Shown one piece after another: positions 54,741-64,000 of a DNA stretch of 64,000 nucleotides (positions are counted from its first letter, which is position 1; each line of letters starts with the position of its first letter). The DNA lies in contig NW_006766892.1 in assembly GCF_000275845.1 (NCBI RefSeq), positions 202,666 to 266,665 of the forward strand. The letters run 5' to 3'. The notes under the pieces were generated by a model. The model did not search any database and was not told where the DNA came from. It saw only the letters and a program-made list of their open reading frames with translations. The DNA is from Dichomitus squalens LYAD-421 SS1 (taxonomy: Eukaryota; Basidiomycota; Agaricomycetes; Polyporales; Polyporaceae). Position numbers and translations under genes: made by a program.

Positions 54741-56924
54741 ATGACTTCCTCGCACCCTCAAGCATCCTCCAGTACCTTCTACATGCCCATTGTTCCTCCT
54801 CCGACACCCGCACCCTCCCCGCCACCAGGACAAGCATCCTTCCAGTCTGTACATCCTTCAGTCGTCTCTCATGTCTCTCACTTTGCTGGTCTTTCTCCTG
54901 CCTCGCGAAGGCAGCACCTCTACGCGCTAATCCAAGAATGCACTCCCTCTGAACTGCTATTCCTCTCCACCACTATCGCGCCCCTGCTCAAGCGCGACTT
55001 CCTGCGCGCGCTCCCTCCCGAGGTCTCTCTGCATATCCTTGGCTTCGTAGACGACCCGCGCACCCTTGCGCGCGCCGCGCGAGTTAGTCGATATTGGAAC
55101 GAGCTGCTCAAGGACGACTACTTATGGAAGACCCTGTGCATACGTCACGGGTTCTCGCGCGACGCCGACGCGGTAAAGAGTTTCAAGGCGGAGCAACGCT
55201 CGGACGGTGGGAGAAGGCATTCGAGACATTTGTCCATGGAGTCAGACTTTGACACCGTGAGGAGCACACACTCTCTAGCTTCAGGACTTCAACTCTCGCC
55301 ACCCACCTCTGCCGCGTTCCCATATCGGAAATACTTCATATATGAGCACCTCCGAAGTGAGTTCCCTCTTCCTTTCTTCAGCTGTAGGTGCGGCGTTGAA
55401 CCTGGATGACGAAACAGCATCGAACTGGCTACAACGGGGGCGACTACTGCGTATCCACCGCGCCCCACTACATCCCCCCATCGCCCAGGACATGAATGCC
55501 CCCAACAACGGCCAAGGACAAGTCCAGAACCCCGCCATCCCAACATCGATCGCCATCGACTCCTCATGGGTCGTCGTCGGCCTTGCCAACAGCCGCATAC
55601 ACATATTCAGCGCGCGCACCGGCGTGCTCTCCCGCACGCTCGTCGGCCACGAGGCTGGGGTGTGGGCCGTATCCCTCATCTCCGCGGGCGGAGAGCCCGC
55701 GACCGCGGACGTGCCTCTGAGTGCGAACGCGGGCGACTCCCTTGTCGCGGGCGTCCCGCAAGACGCCATGGTGCCCCCGATACTGAAATATGCGCTGGGG
55801 CTCGATCAAGGCGAGGATGGTTGGACGTCATCGCGCGGCGCCAGCCCGGATCCGTTTGCCGACACCAGAGCGGAGGAGTCGCATCCATTTGGCAAGCCAA
55901 GCTACCCCGGGGGCGCGTCGGACGGGTGGGGCCAGCCCAACGCGCTGGTCGTCAGCGGCGGCTGCGACAAAGAGCTGCGCGTATGGGACGTGAAGTCTGG
56001 GTAAGTCTGTCCCTCACGCGTTATCCTCACACCCCTAACGAAACGGATCTGGCGTATCCACAGGTATTGTATCTACATCCTTCGCGGGCACACCTCAACG
56101 ATCCGCTGCCTCAAAGTCCTCCACGGGCGCCCGATCGCAGTGTCCGGTTCGCGCGACCGGACGCTGCGCGTGTGGGACGTCCAGCGTGGGCGCCTCTTGC
56201 GCGTGCTCGAGGGCCACACGCAGAGCGTGCGCTGCCTGGATGCGTGCGGTTCGCGCGTCGTCAGCGGGAGCTACGACTGCACGTGTCGCGTGTGGGACGT
56301 CGACACCGGCGCGTGCTTGCATGTCCTCAGGGGGCATTTCCACCAGATCTACACGGTCGCGTTCGACGGGGTGCGCATCGCGAGCGGGGGCCTGGATACC
56401 ACTGTGAGGGTGTGGGACGCGTCGACTGGGTGCGCTGCTTTCCGTCCACCTCCATGTATGCGCGCTCACCGGCTCCCTTCTGTAGCGCTTGCCTGGCACT
56501 CCTTCAAGGGCACACCGCGCTCGTCTGCCAGCTCCAGCTCACGCCAACGATGCTCGCCACGGGCGGCTCGGACGGGCGCGTGATCACGTTCTCGCTCAGA
56601 GGCGCTGCGTTCTCCGTCGTGCAGCGGCTCGCCGCGCACGACTCGTCCGTCTCCGGCCTCCAGCTCGACGACCGCTTCCTCGTCACCTCCGGCAACGACG
56701 GCCGCGTCCGCCTGTACAAGTTCGAGCAGCCCCCGCCCTCGCCTTCCCTCGGTAGTAGGAGTACGGGAGGGGAAGGCGATCCGCAGTGCAGCTTCGTGCG
56801 CGACCTGTGCGAGCCGGGCGAGAGCGTATGGAAGGTGGCGTACACGCGCGAGACGTGTGCGATCCTGTGCAAGAAGGCGGGGAAAATGGTGATGGAGATC
56901 TGGAGCTTCAAGCCCGATGTCTGA
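54741..56924 (+). CDS. F-box/WD40-repeat protein, Cdc4/Fbw7-like
   Basis: Such proteins are substrate receptors of SCF ubiquitin ligases. Four exons (54741-55356, 55418-56000, 56064-56429, 56486-56924) join in phase to 667 residues. After a Pro/Ser-rich start, LPPEVSLHILGFV begins the F-box (about 96-140), ending with YWNELLKDDYLWKTLC. WD40 repeats fill the rest, with recurring WD dipeptides: ELRVWDVKSG, LRVWDVQRGRLLRVLEGHT, CRVWDVDTGACLHVLRGH, VRVWDASTG, then ALLQGHTALV and LYKFEQ. About seven blades are likely. A disordered insert of about 90 residues sits inside the second repeat (GVPQDAMVPP, SRGASPDPFAD). The C-terminus closes with MEIWSFKPDV. The domain order equals Cdc4; which degradation substrate it reads is unknown. 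Confidence 0.9.
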
Positions 56925-58330
56925 GCGCGTTCGTGTCCGCGTCGGGTGCTTGGTTCGGTGGGTTTCGAGAAACGCGCCAGAGATTCGGCTCCGGCTGGCA
57001 TCGGAGTCGCGGGTAGACTCGAGAGGTTGTGTTGGTGTTCTGAGTGCTATGTGCTGTTGGAAGACACGGATTTGGTTGTTGTTGATCCGGCCCGCCGTTG
57101 TTGGTACGCTCTCATGATTGAGTTTTTATCGTACTTATCCGCTACCATACCTCCGCAGGCGCATCGCGGACTTCTCACTGCTTTTGGGTGGTACTGGGTG
57201 TATGCTATTATTTGCCCTCCTCTGATGTTCCTGGGTCATCCATAGTCTTCAGGCTGCTCTTTGCAAACATCGACCTAGCTTCGGTAAGTAAGCATAATGC
57301 AACCTTTTCTCGCCGATAGGTCAGTGCCACTGAATATGCCCCTAAGTGGGTCGAAGGACGCTGAGAATCGACATAGTGGGCAGGAGTCAGGGCTTAAGGT
57401 GGCAATTGGTGAACTTGCCCTTGCGGCCCGCCTCGTGTTCTCCGAGTTGGGAGGTCACGAAATTCGAGACCACTACTAGTACTCCTCTCTCTGTGTGCCT
57501 CTTGTGACATGGGCTCGCTTCCTCCTGCGGTCGCCGGGGCCGCCGTACTCACACTATGGCTGTCTGCGCTTGGCGACGCGTCTACCCTACTGGAGGCCGG
57601 AACCTCATCTTGCACCGGCGTTGGAATTTCATGAAAATCTCAGCTTCCAAGGTGCCATGGTACACCGGTCGTGCCTCTATTTTCGGACGTGTCCGCGGGT
57701 TCATTCTTTCAAGACTCAACCTTAATCGATGTCATCTGATCTAGCGTTGGCCATCACGTCCAGCATGCGGTTCGTTAAAGCTCCCGTTGTGGAAGCTGCA
57801 TCGCATCTGTCACGGGTATGTTGACGAGTTCAAGACCTCTAGATGACTACCCGTAGACGGGTGCCGAAGTCTGTAGCTTTTCTGCTTCTGTCGGACGTCA
57901 TTTGGTTAGTATCAGGGCATGTATCGCCAGCTGTAGCACAAAAGAACCTACATCGACGCTGACGTTCATTGTCACCCTCAAATCCAGCTTGTAGCTTTCA
58001 GCAGTGCAGTCTGGGCAAGAGAGCTGACCAACATCATCGTCATCAGAGGAGTGATAAAAGTCTCGTCATCAGAGGAGTGATAAAAGTCTCCTAAGAGCCA
58101 CCTAACACAATCTGACACTACACTGCGGTCAGTATTGATTTCTCAGTCCGATGAGGCTCAGCTTCATCAGACCGCCCCTGGCGCCCCACCCAATCGAACA
58201 GTCCCATGTCAACACGTCAGATAGAAGCCATCACAAACACGATGTGTTCTCCCATTAAAGGCTGACGCCTCGCCATTAAGGACCATCCTGAGGTCTCCCA
58301 CTCTTTTCAGCGAACCGCTTGGGCAAGACC
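56925..58330. repeat. Intergenic; 26-bp tandem duplication at 58038-58089
   Basis: Two perfect adjacent copies of a 26-bp unit (58038-58063 and 58064-58089, beginning CGTCATCAGAGGAGTGATAA) lie about 240 bp upstream of the DUF6534-like gene. The rest holds no recognised gene. Confidence 0.7.
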
Positions 58331-60369
58331 ATGGAAGGCGCAATGGGGCCCCTGTTGATTGGTACTTCTATCGGACTGGTGTGAGTATTCATACTTGAGT
58401 GACCTGCTCTGTTCTTGTGTCGCTCACATGATGTTGGTCCGACTGAGTCAGCCTTTACGGTCTCATTCTACACCAGTCGTTTACATATGCCGAGATTTAC
58501 CCTCAAGATCCGTTGAAAGTCAAAGCTCTGGTATGTATGTCATCAGCTTGGCCCCACTATAGTGATCTGATGCAGCTCGTTTCAGGTCTCCCTGGCACTG
58601 TAAGACGAATGAAATTATCGTACAACTGCATCTAATCAAACTCAGTGTGATGGAGACTCTCTTTGCAGCGCTAACCGTGTATTCGTGGTAAGTACGGACA
58701 GCATCAGTAATCCTAGGAACCGGAGACTCACAACCACGCTTTCCGGAAGTTACCACTATCTCATCACCGACTATTGGATTCCTGAAGTGCTGTATAATCG
58801 TATATGGTGAATTCCCGTCGTCCACTTGCCGAGGATAAGTGCTGAAGCATCATGATTTCATAGGTCCATTGATGTGAGTAGCTCTATTTGCAGATATCAA
58901 AGTGTATTTCTGTTCACTGTCAATATGCAAGCTTCTCCCGCTAGTGGCGGTAAGCCCTCAGTTACCCAGTTTCAATGGATCTCTTCAATCAACCTACCTG
59001 TCATATTACCAGGGTTGTTCCTTTATCGTTACCCAGAGGTAGTTGACGTCCCCCCAAGGACTTCTACAATAGCACACAGATAGCGCAACTTACATACGCC
59101 TGTAGTTTCTTCGCTCATCGTGCCTATGTTCGTACGTTGTCTCATTTGCATGCACACTGACGTTCTTCGCCTTATTACTATCATGTATAGTGGGGGGCAA
59201 CTTCCGAAGATCGGTGGCCATAGCAGTAAGTCTTCCTCGGAGTTGTACCTCGAAACACATCTGGTTAAAAATATCAGATGGGATTATTTGTCTTAGAACT
59301 AGGCCAGTCTCTCCTCATAGTCAACAGTATCAAGTATGTTTCTCACAGCCAAGGCAGGGTTCTTCATAGGTCGGTCTCTCATGTCTCAACAAAAATACCA
59401 AGTTGAAACGTGGGCTACTTCCTTTAGCAGCAACTGCAGAGGCGTCAGTATCGTTTACGAGAATTATGGGCACGCTTCTGATATTCATACAGATTCCTTC
59501 ACTCTGCTTGGTCGGATCACCACACTGTTCGCGTCCTCCGCTCACTTTACGTCTGCAACATCTTCTCACATTGCGCTCTCGGCGGAAGTGGCTGATTTCA
59601 ACGAGTACGGCTCTTGGAGCAGCGTCCGATGCCATAGTGACGGGAGTACTTGTCTGCGCGTTGCGGCGTAGTCGAACTGGTATCAAACGGTAAATCCAAT
59701 CAAAAGGGTGTCTGGTCATTAATCCACTGACGGACGACGCTACTGGCGAGTAGAACTGATAACGTCCTCGAAGTCGTGATCCTGTATTCCATGAATACCG
59801 GTGAGTGAAGCATTCTGGCAGGCAGATGAATTAGATGGTAATCGAAGGCCTTTCAGGATTGCTGACTGGGTAAGGACGATCGTGGAGCAGTGTCCCTGCC
59901 CATCCCATGTATTCCATGAGTGACCGACCTTGTTTTTTCAGAATCGTGAATCTACTGTGCCTATACGTGACTGTTGATTCCCCTGAGAACCTCAGCCATG
60001 TTTGCTGATGGTTACGTACAGGGTTTCATTCGCCCCGAGGTCTTCACTTTTCTTGGGATAGCAATACCTGGCTCCAGAGGTATGCCAGTCCGCACAGAGT
60101 CACCATGATAATTGACAGCTATCTCGATTGGGATAGTGTATACTGTGTCGCTTCTGGCTGCGTACTACATTCCTTCATCACTTCCCTTAGAATCTAGAGC
60201 TTATATATCTTCATCCCCAGACTGAACTCTCGTCAGTCATTGCTCGAACGGTTCTCAGACACAATCGTACTTGCTGGGACGAATCAGAGGACACTTCAGT
60301 TCAACGCGTCTTCTACTGCGCCCGAAGAGAATGCGAGCGTGGAGGATAGGATCACTGTGCAGTGTGAGT
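58331..60369 (+). CDS. Multi-pass membrane protein, DUF6534-like
   Basis: Function unknown; proteins of this type are numerous in Agaricomycetes and look like seven-helix membrane proteins. Exons at the 5' end are clear: 58331-58380 (MEGAMGPLLIGTSIGLV), 58452-58530, 58586-58599 (14 nt), 58646-58687 and 58750-58806, giving LYGLILHQSFTYAEIYPQDP, ALVSLALVMETLFAALTVYS and CYHYLITDYWIPEVLYNRIW. Downstream pieces include FRRSVAIA, then ALGAASDAIVTGVLVCALRR with SRTGIKR (ending near 59690), RTDNVLEVVILYSMNTGLLT, GIVNLLCLYVTV, RPEVFTFLGIAIPGS and LNSRQSLLERFSDTIVLAGT up to the stop at 60367-60369. The exons between about 58860 and 59560 were not resolved. Identity of the family rests on the order of helices and the NTGLLT...LNSRQSL pattern. 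Confidence 0.68.
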
Positions 60370-60649
60370 AAGACTTATTCGTAAGGGTGAGTAGACTAGC
60401 TCATGTGATCCTATTCATTTAACAGACTAGTGACCATGTTCTTCAAAGCGGTGGAGACATAGCTGGACGGCAGTTGAGCATCTAGATATGAGCGCTCGAA
60501 GGAGCCTTCATTACCTGAACGGTGATCGGATGGTCAGACTATCCACTGTTCATGCGTCTACATTGTACGAGGCTGTACCCTGGATGAGAACCCGTGATAG
60601 CATTCTGTTTTCTGAAATGAGGGTGGGACATCTTGGACGCCGGCGCCCA

Positions 60650-62480
60650 CTATGCGAAGCACTTCGCCCAATCCCCCTCTCCATTATTCCGCGCATACGA
60701 CTGACTCTGCACGAACGCGTCAAGCGTACATACCCTATCCGCGTTCGCACCGCAAAACTCTGACGGCATCACTGCATCGTTCACTAATATCCGCACGCTC
60801 GGCGTCCCCCGGCACGACAGCCGCTCTGTGACCATCCGTCCCGAGAACGGCACCATCTTCTGCACTCGCCACGTCCTGTTCGGATCCGGCTTCGTCGGAT
60901 CTAGGGGCGCGCTCTGCTTGAACAGCCCCATCGCCGCGAAGATCGCGACCATCTGGTTGTCGTGCGAGAAGTCCGCGTATAGCGTCCTGTTCAGCGGAAA
61001 CGTCTCCGGGTTCCCGTCCAATGTCGCGTTCGTCTGCGTGTGGTCCTGCACTGGCTTCCCCGCCAGCCTTGCGATGAGCTCGTTGATGTATCCCACGCCC
61101 TGGACGGGGCCCAGCAGCTGGCCGTAGCCCGTGCCATAGTACTTGTCGAGGTCGCCGTAGTACGAGAACGCTGCGGGGCCGGCGAGTTCTTCGAATATTG
61201 CGCAGAACGGGCTACGCGTCTCGTGTGAGATCGTGTCGAAGGCGCACATACTGAGGATGTTGTAAGTGTCCGTGTCGGTGAGGTTGGCCCCTGGGGCGCC
61301 GGCGTTCAGGCGTGCAGTCATCGGCGGAGCGAAAGTGGAGAGCCACAGGTTATCTTCTGCATCGGAGCTGCCCGCGGCGGCGCACATGTTGTCATCCAGA
61401 GTATCGTTGCCCTACGGTAATCTAAGTTAAAGCCTGACCTCAACGAGGACTTAAGATGGAAAGCATACGGCTTCCGAGAGGATCACAGAGAGTATGGGTT
61501 TGTAATGGTGAGAACTAGCCGCGGCGAAACCTCCAGTGGACAAGTTAGACTTGATTTATTCTGAGAAGACCAGGCCGGACATACCGGCTGTCCAGTTAGT
61601 AGCGGAGTCAACCACACGTGGAGCACTGGACGCCCTGACGAAAGGCTGGTTTGCCTCGCTCAGTAGCCACGCGTACCGCTCGAAGGCTTGCTCGCCGGCT
61701 TGGAAGGACCTAGGACCGTTGAGCCATTACAAGCACAGCCGAAGACAGGATCCTTACTGCGCAGCTCCGTATGGAACAAGGTCGTCATGACCGAGGTCGT
61801 AGGAGTAGTTCTTTAGGAAAGCGAGAAGCGGATCGGTGAAACTCTCTACTGATTGCAGCTTTCCGATAGCAGCTACAATACGTGTAGCAGCGCCAGATGT
61901 GGGGTATCGTGCCCCATGTCGTTGCAACTGCGAACAAGTCAGGTTTGACCAAGATTCGACTATCGCTCCAATCACTCTGGGAAAGTCCACTTACAATGTT
62001 CACCTAGAAGCACGCGATACCACGTCAGCAGAGACTCTGCCTATACACAAGCGCACCATGTATGTCCGTACAGATAAAACAGGATTTGGAAGGGGATAGG
62101 GGCATGACACGAAGAGGAAGTAGAGATAGAACTCGACGCACCTGATCGAGGCTACAGCCTTCTGGAGGCGGCACATACGGCTCTGAGGGATAGTATGGCG
62201 AATACATCACCCAGCTCTGCTGTACACTCCGTGGCACACCCAGCGAGGGTACTTCTTGGTCGACATCTAGGCTGTTTCTATAGACAGTCGATGGAGAGAG
62301 ACTTGCGTAGGCGTAACAGATGTATGTGAGCGTGATAAGGCTTAGAAGCGCCATGACCGCTGGTCGCGCGCGGAATATGTCGGCACGTGTAGCGCCCGTT
62401 GGTCTGTGTCGCAGAGCTGGAGATTTGGTGTCGACTAAGAACGGGAGCTGGTCGATATGTGCGCTGGGAGATTTCGTCAT
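60650..62480 (-). CDS. Histidine acid phosphatase, phytase type
   Basis: Phytases release phosphate from inositol hexakisphosphate outside the cell. Six exons (62480-62142, 62003-61995, 61927-61758, 61709-61585, 61530-61469, 61411-60650) join in phase to 488 residues. The catalytic loop is LQRHGARYP (His120) and the proton donor pair is HD at 385-386 in FSHDNQM. Other family blocks are LLAFLKNYSYDLGHDDLVPY, QSFQAGEQAFERYAW, GNDTLDDNMCAAAG and the C-terminal CTLDAFVQSQSYARNNG. Several Asn-x-Ser/Thr sites suggest a secreted or lumenal location. With the ATG at 62480 a basic 42-residue tail precedes the hydrophobic MALLSLITLTYICYAYASLS, making a type II membrane anchor; an in-frame ATG at 62354 would instead give a classic signal peptide. 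A TATA-like site (62488-62493) lies just upstream of 62480 and favours the shorter form. Exon 2 is only 9 nt. Confidence 0.9.
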
Positions 62481-63782
62481 GACTGGTATATAACGAGCGT
62501 AGGTAGCGACATGGGATGCAAGCAAGTGCGGAGGAAGAGGAGTTTTCCCTCACCGAAGTGTTCCTGTAATAGCGAGCCTTCTCAAGCGCCCTGCTACGAC
62601 CACATGCAGTGCGCAAGCACGTTCGTTGAGAAGGCCTGACATTGCGAGGTCGCTTTGATTTTTACATTAGGGTATATTTGAGGGAGCCCAGGGCGAAATT
62701 TCTTGGGCTATCTGACGTTCGCTCGAGACACAGACGCAAGTATTCTGAGTAAAGTGGAGCGTGCGGATATACGCTTCGAGCGAGTGTGTGTCAAATTTTC
62801 TGGTACGGTGGTGCCCCGGATACCCTGGGGGCTGGACGTACCACGCATCGCGCAGGCATCCCGCGGTGCGTGGCACTGAAGAGAGAGGACCCCATACACT
62901 ACCTTCCATCATGGGAACTCACCACATAAACAAGTCTCTTCTCGGAAACAAATCATTCTGCAGCAGCGTTCTCTCGAGGTCAAGTGGAGCATGATCTCGA
63001 GCGATCTCAGCGCCACTTCGAGCCTCAGTTTCGTGGCCCAGGTTCTGTCAAATATACCCTATTGCACATATGTGTCTTCCCTCCCGTCATGTTTCTGAAA
63101 TTAGGCAGCGCCGTGGGTCAGGTCGATTGAGATTTGATACACGTTCGTCGTCCATTGGACTGCGTCTGATATGATCGCATGGGTCCTCAATGCATCACCT
63201 TCGGAGTAGTTCTGGCAATAGTTCGACACGCAGGTACAAATTCGAGCAGATTGACCGAATATGAGTATTAGAGATGGTCGTCTGACCGAAGTCGTAATAG
63301 AAGCCTCAGTTTATGCAGTGTGGTTCAGCTGCGTTGCTTTGATTATGTCCGAACGTCGATCACTTTGCTTCGATGTTCAAAATCAGGACCAATCTGCGGC
63401 TAGTATGTTGTAGCTTAGAGGCATACATGAATAGCACAGGTTCAGCGATCTGTGAGAAACATGCACTCCCTACACTCCGGCAAAGACTAGTTGCACATGA
63501 ACAGGACCTCGGGGGATAGATAACCGCGTACCCAAGGTCTCGAACCATCCAGTGGCCTACGACTGCCGGCATTCAGAATGCGATGACTTATTGCAAAAGT
63601 TAGGAGGAAGAGATCGTCGCAGATCAGAAACAAGTTGTTGAGCAGCATCGCTTTGTGTATCCGGAGTTTCGGCACGTGCCATCCGGTGATGGGCGGCAAT
63701 GTCGTAACAGAGATACTTGTATACACGGCCAAGGACGGGACGTTTCTCGCTATCACCCTCCATCGTCCCCTCTCACGTTGCG
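62481..63782. other. Intergenic, about 1.3 kb between divergent genes
   Basis: Upstream regions of the phytase (minus) and of the right-edge gene (plus). No repeat or RNA gene recognised. Confidence 0.45.
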
Positions 63783-64000
63783 ATGCCAGGCCCAGCTGTG
63801 TACATTGCTGCTGCTGCTGTCGCTGTTGTCGCCCTCCACCAGGTAAGCGTATATCGTTATGTCGACGAACGCCACCATCCCTGCATCGTACCCCGAGAAT
63901 CTCAACGAAACCTTTTCTCAGTTCGTATACGAGCCGCTCATTGCACCGAAGCTTGAGGCATGGGCGGAAAGCTACGTGGAGGGGCGTAGGCAGAGGAGGA
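63783..64000 (+). CDS. Small membrane-anchored hypothetical protein, cut by the right edge
   Basis: Exon 1 (63783-63842) encodes MPGPAVYIAAAAVAVVALHQ, a hydrophobic N-terminal anchor. A 79-nt GT-AG intron leads in phase to 63922 onward: FVYEPLIAPKLEAWAESYVE followed by GRRQRR. Thus a single N-terminal membrane helix is followed by a charged helix. I believe basidiomycetes have conserved proteins with this start, but no function is known and the rest lies outside the window. Confidence 0.65.

Overview
The window is nuclear DNA of a filamentous basidiomycete, most likely a wood- or litter-associated agaricomycete. Genes are split by many 46-80 nt GT-AG introns, intergenic spaces are short, and several products belong to families typical of Agaricomycetes (HET proteins, DUF6534-like membrane proteins, F-box-like families of unknown role, a CE15 glucuronoyl esterase). 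All spliced models below were built by hand from reading frame, phase and splice signals; none has transcript support here.

Left third (1-21 kb): the N-terminal end of an acidic nuclear-looking protein runs off the left edge. It is followed by an ITP pyrophosphatase, a Ran1/Ksp1-like protein kinase, an intact and a broken copy of an unnamed F-box-like family, a PX-GH18 fusion protein, a nucleotidyltransferase-like protein, a mitochondrial-looking hypothetical, a third copy of the F-box-like family, and a decayed glucuronoyl esterase.

Middle (21-46 kb): a 14-exon class II DAHP synthase (first step of the shikimate pathway), DENR/Tma22 (translation recycling and re-initiation), a small hypothetical, an MFS exporter, a foldback-type element with about 280 bp inverted repeats containing the 369-N assembly gap, a short-chain dehydrogenase, an auxilin/Swa2 with UBA, TPR and J domains divergent from mitochondrial methionyl-tRNA synthetase, a fourth copy of the F-box-like family plus a nearby fragment of a fifth, and an 8-exon membrane-anchored hypothetical.

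Right third (46-64 kb): a HET-domain gene with one frame break, a 10-exon cytochrome P450, a gene-poor stretch of about 3.6 kb, a Cdc4-like F-box/WD40 protein, a DUF6534-like multi-pass membrane protein, a histidine acid phosphatase (phytase) and the start of a small membrane-anchored protein cut by the right edge.

The genes do not form one pathway. Housekeeping genes (ITPase, DAHP synthase, DENR, auxilin, MetRS) alternate with fast-evolving ones (F-box-like family, HET, P450, esterase). The observations most worth following are the PX-GH18 fusion and the local expansion of the F-box-like family, whose copies keep a 20-nt first coding exon even when the rest is broken.
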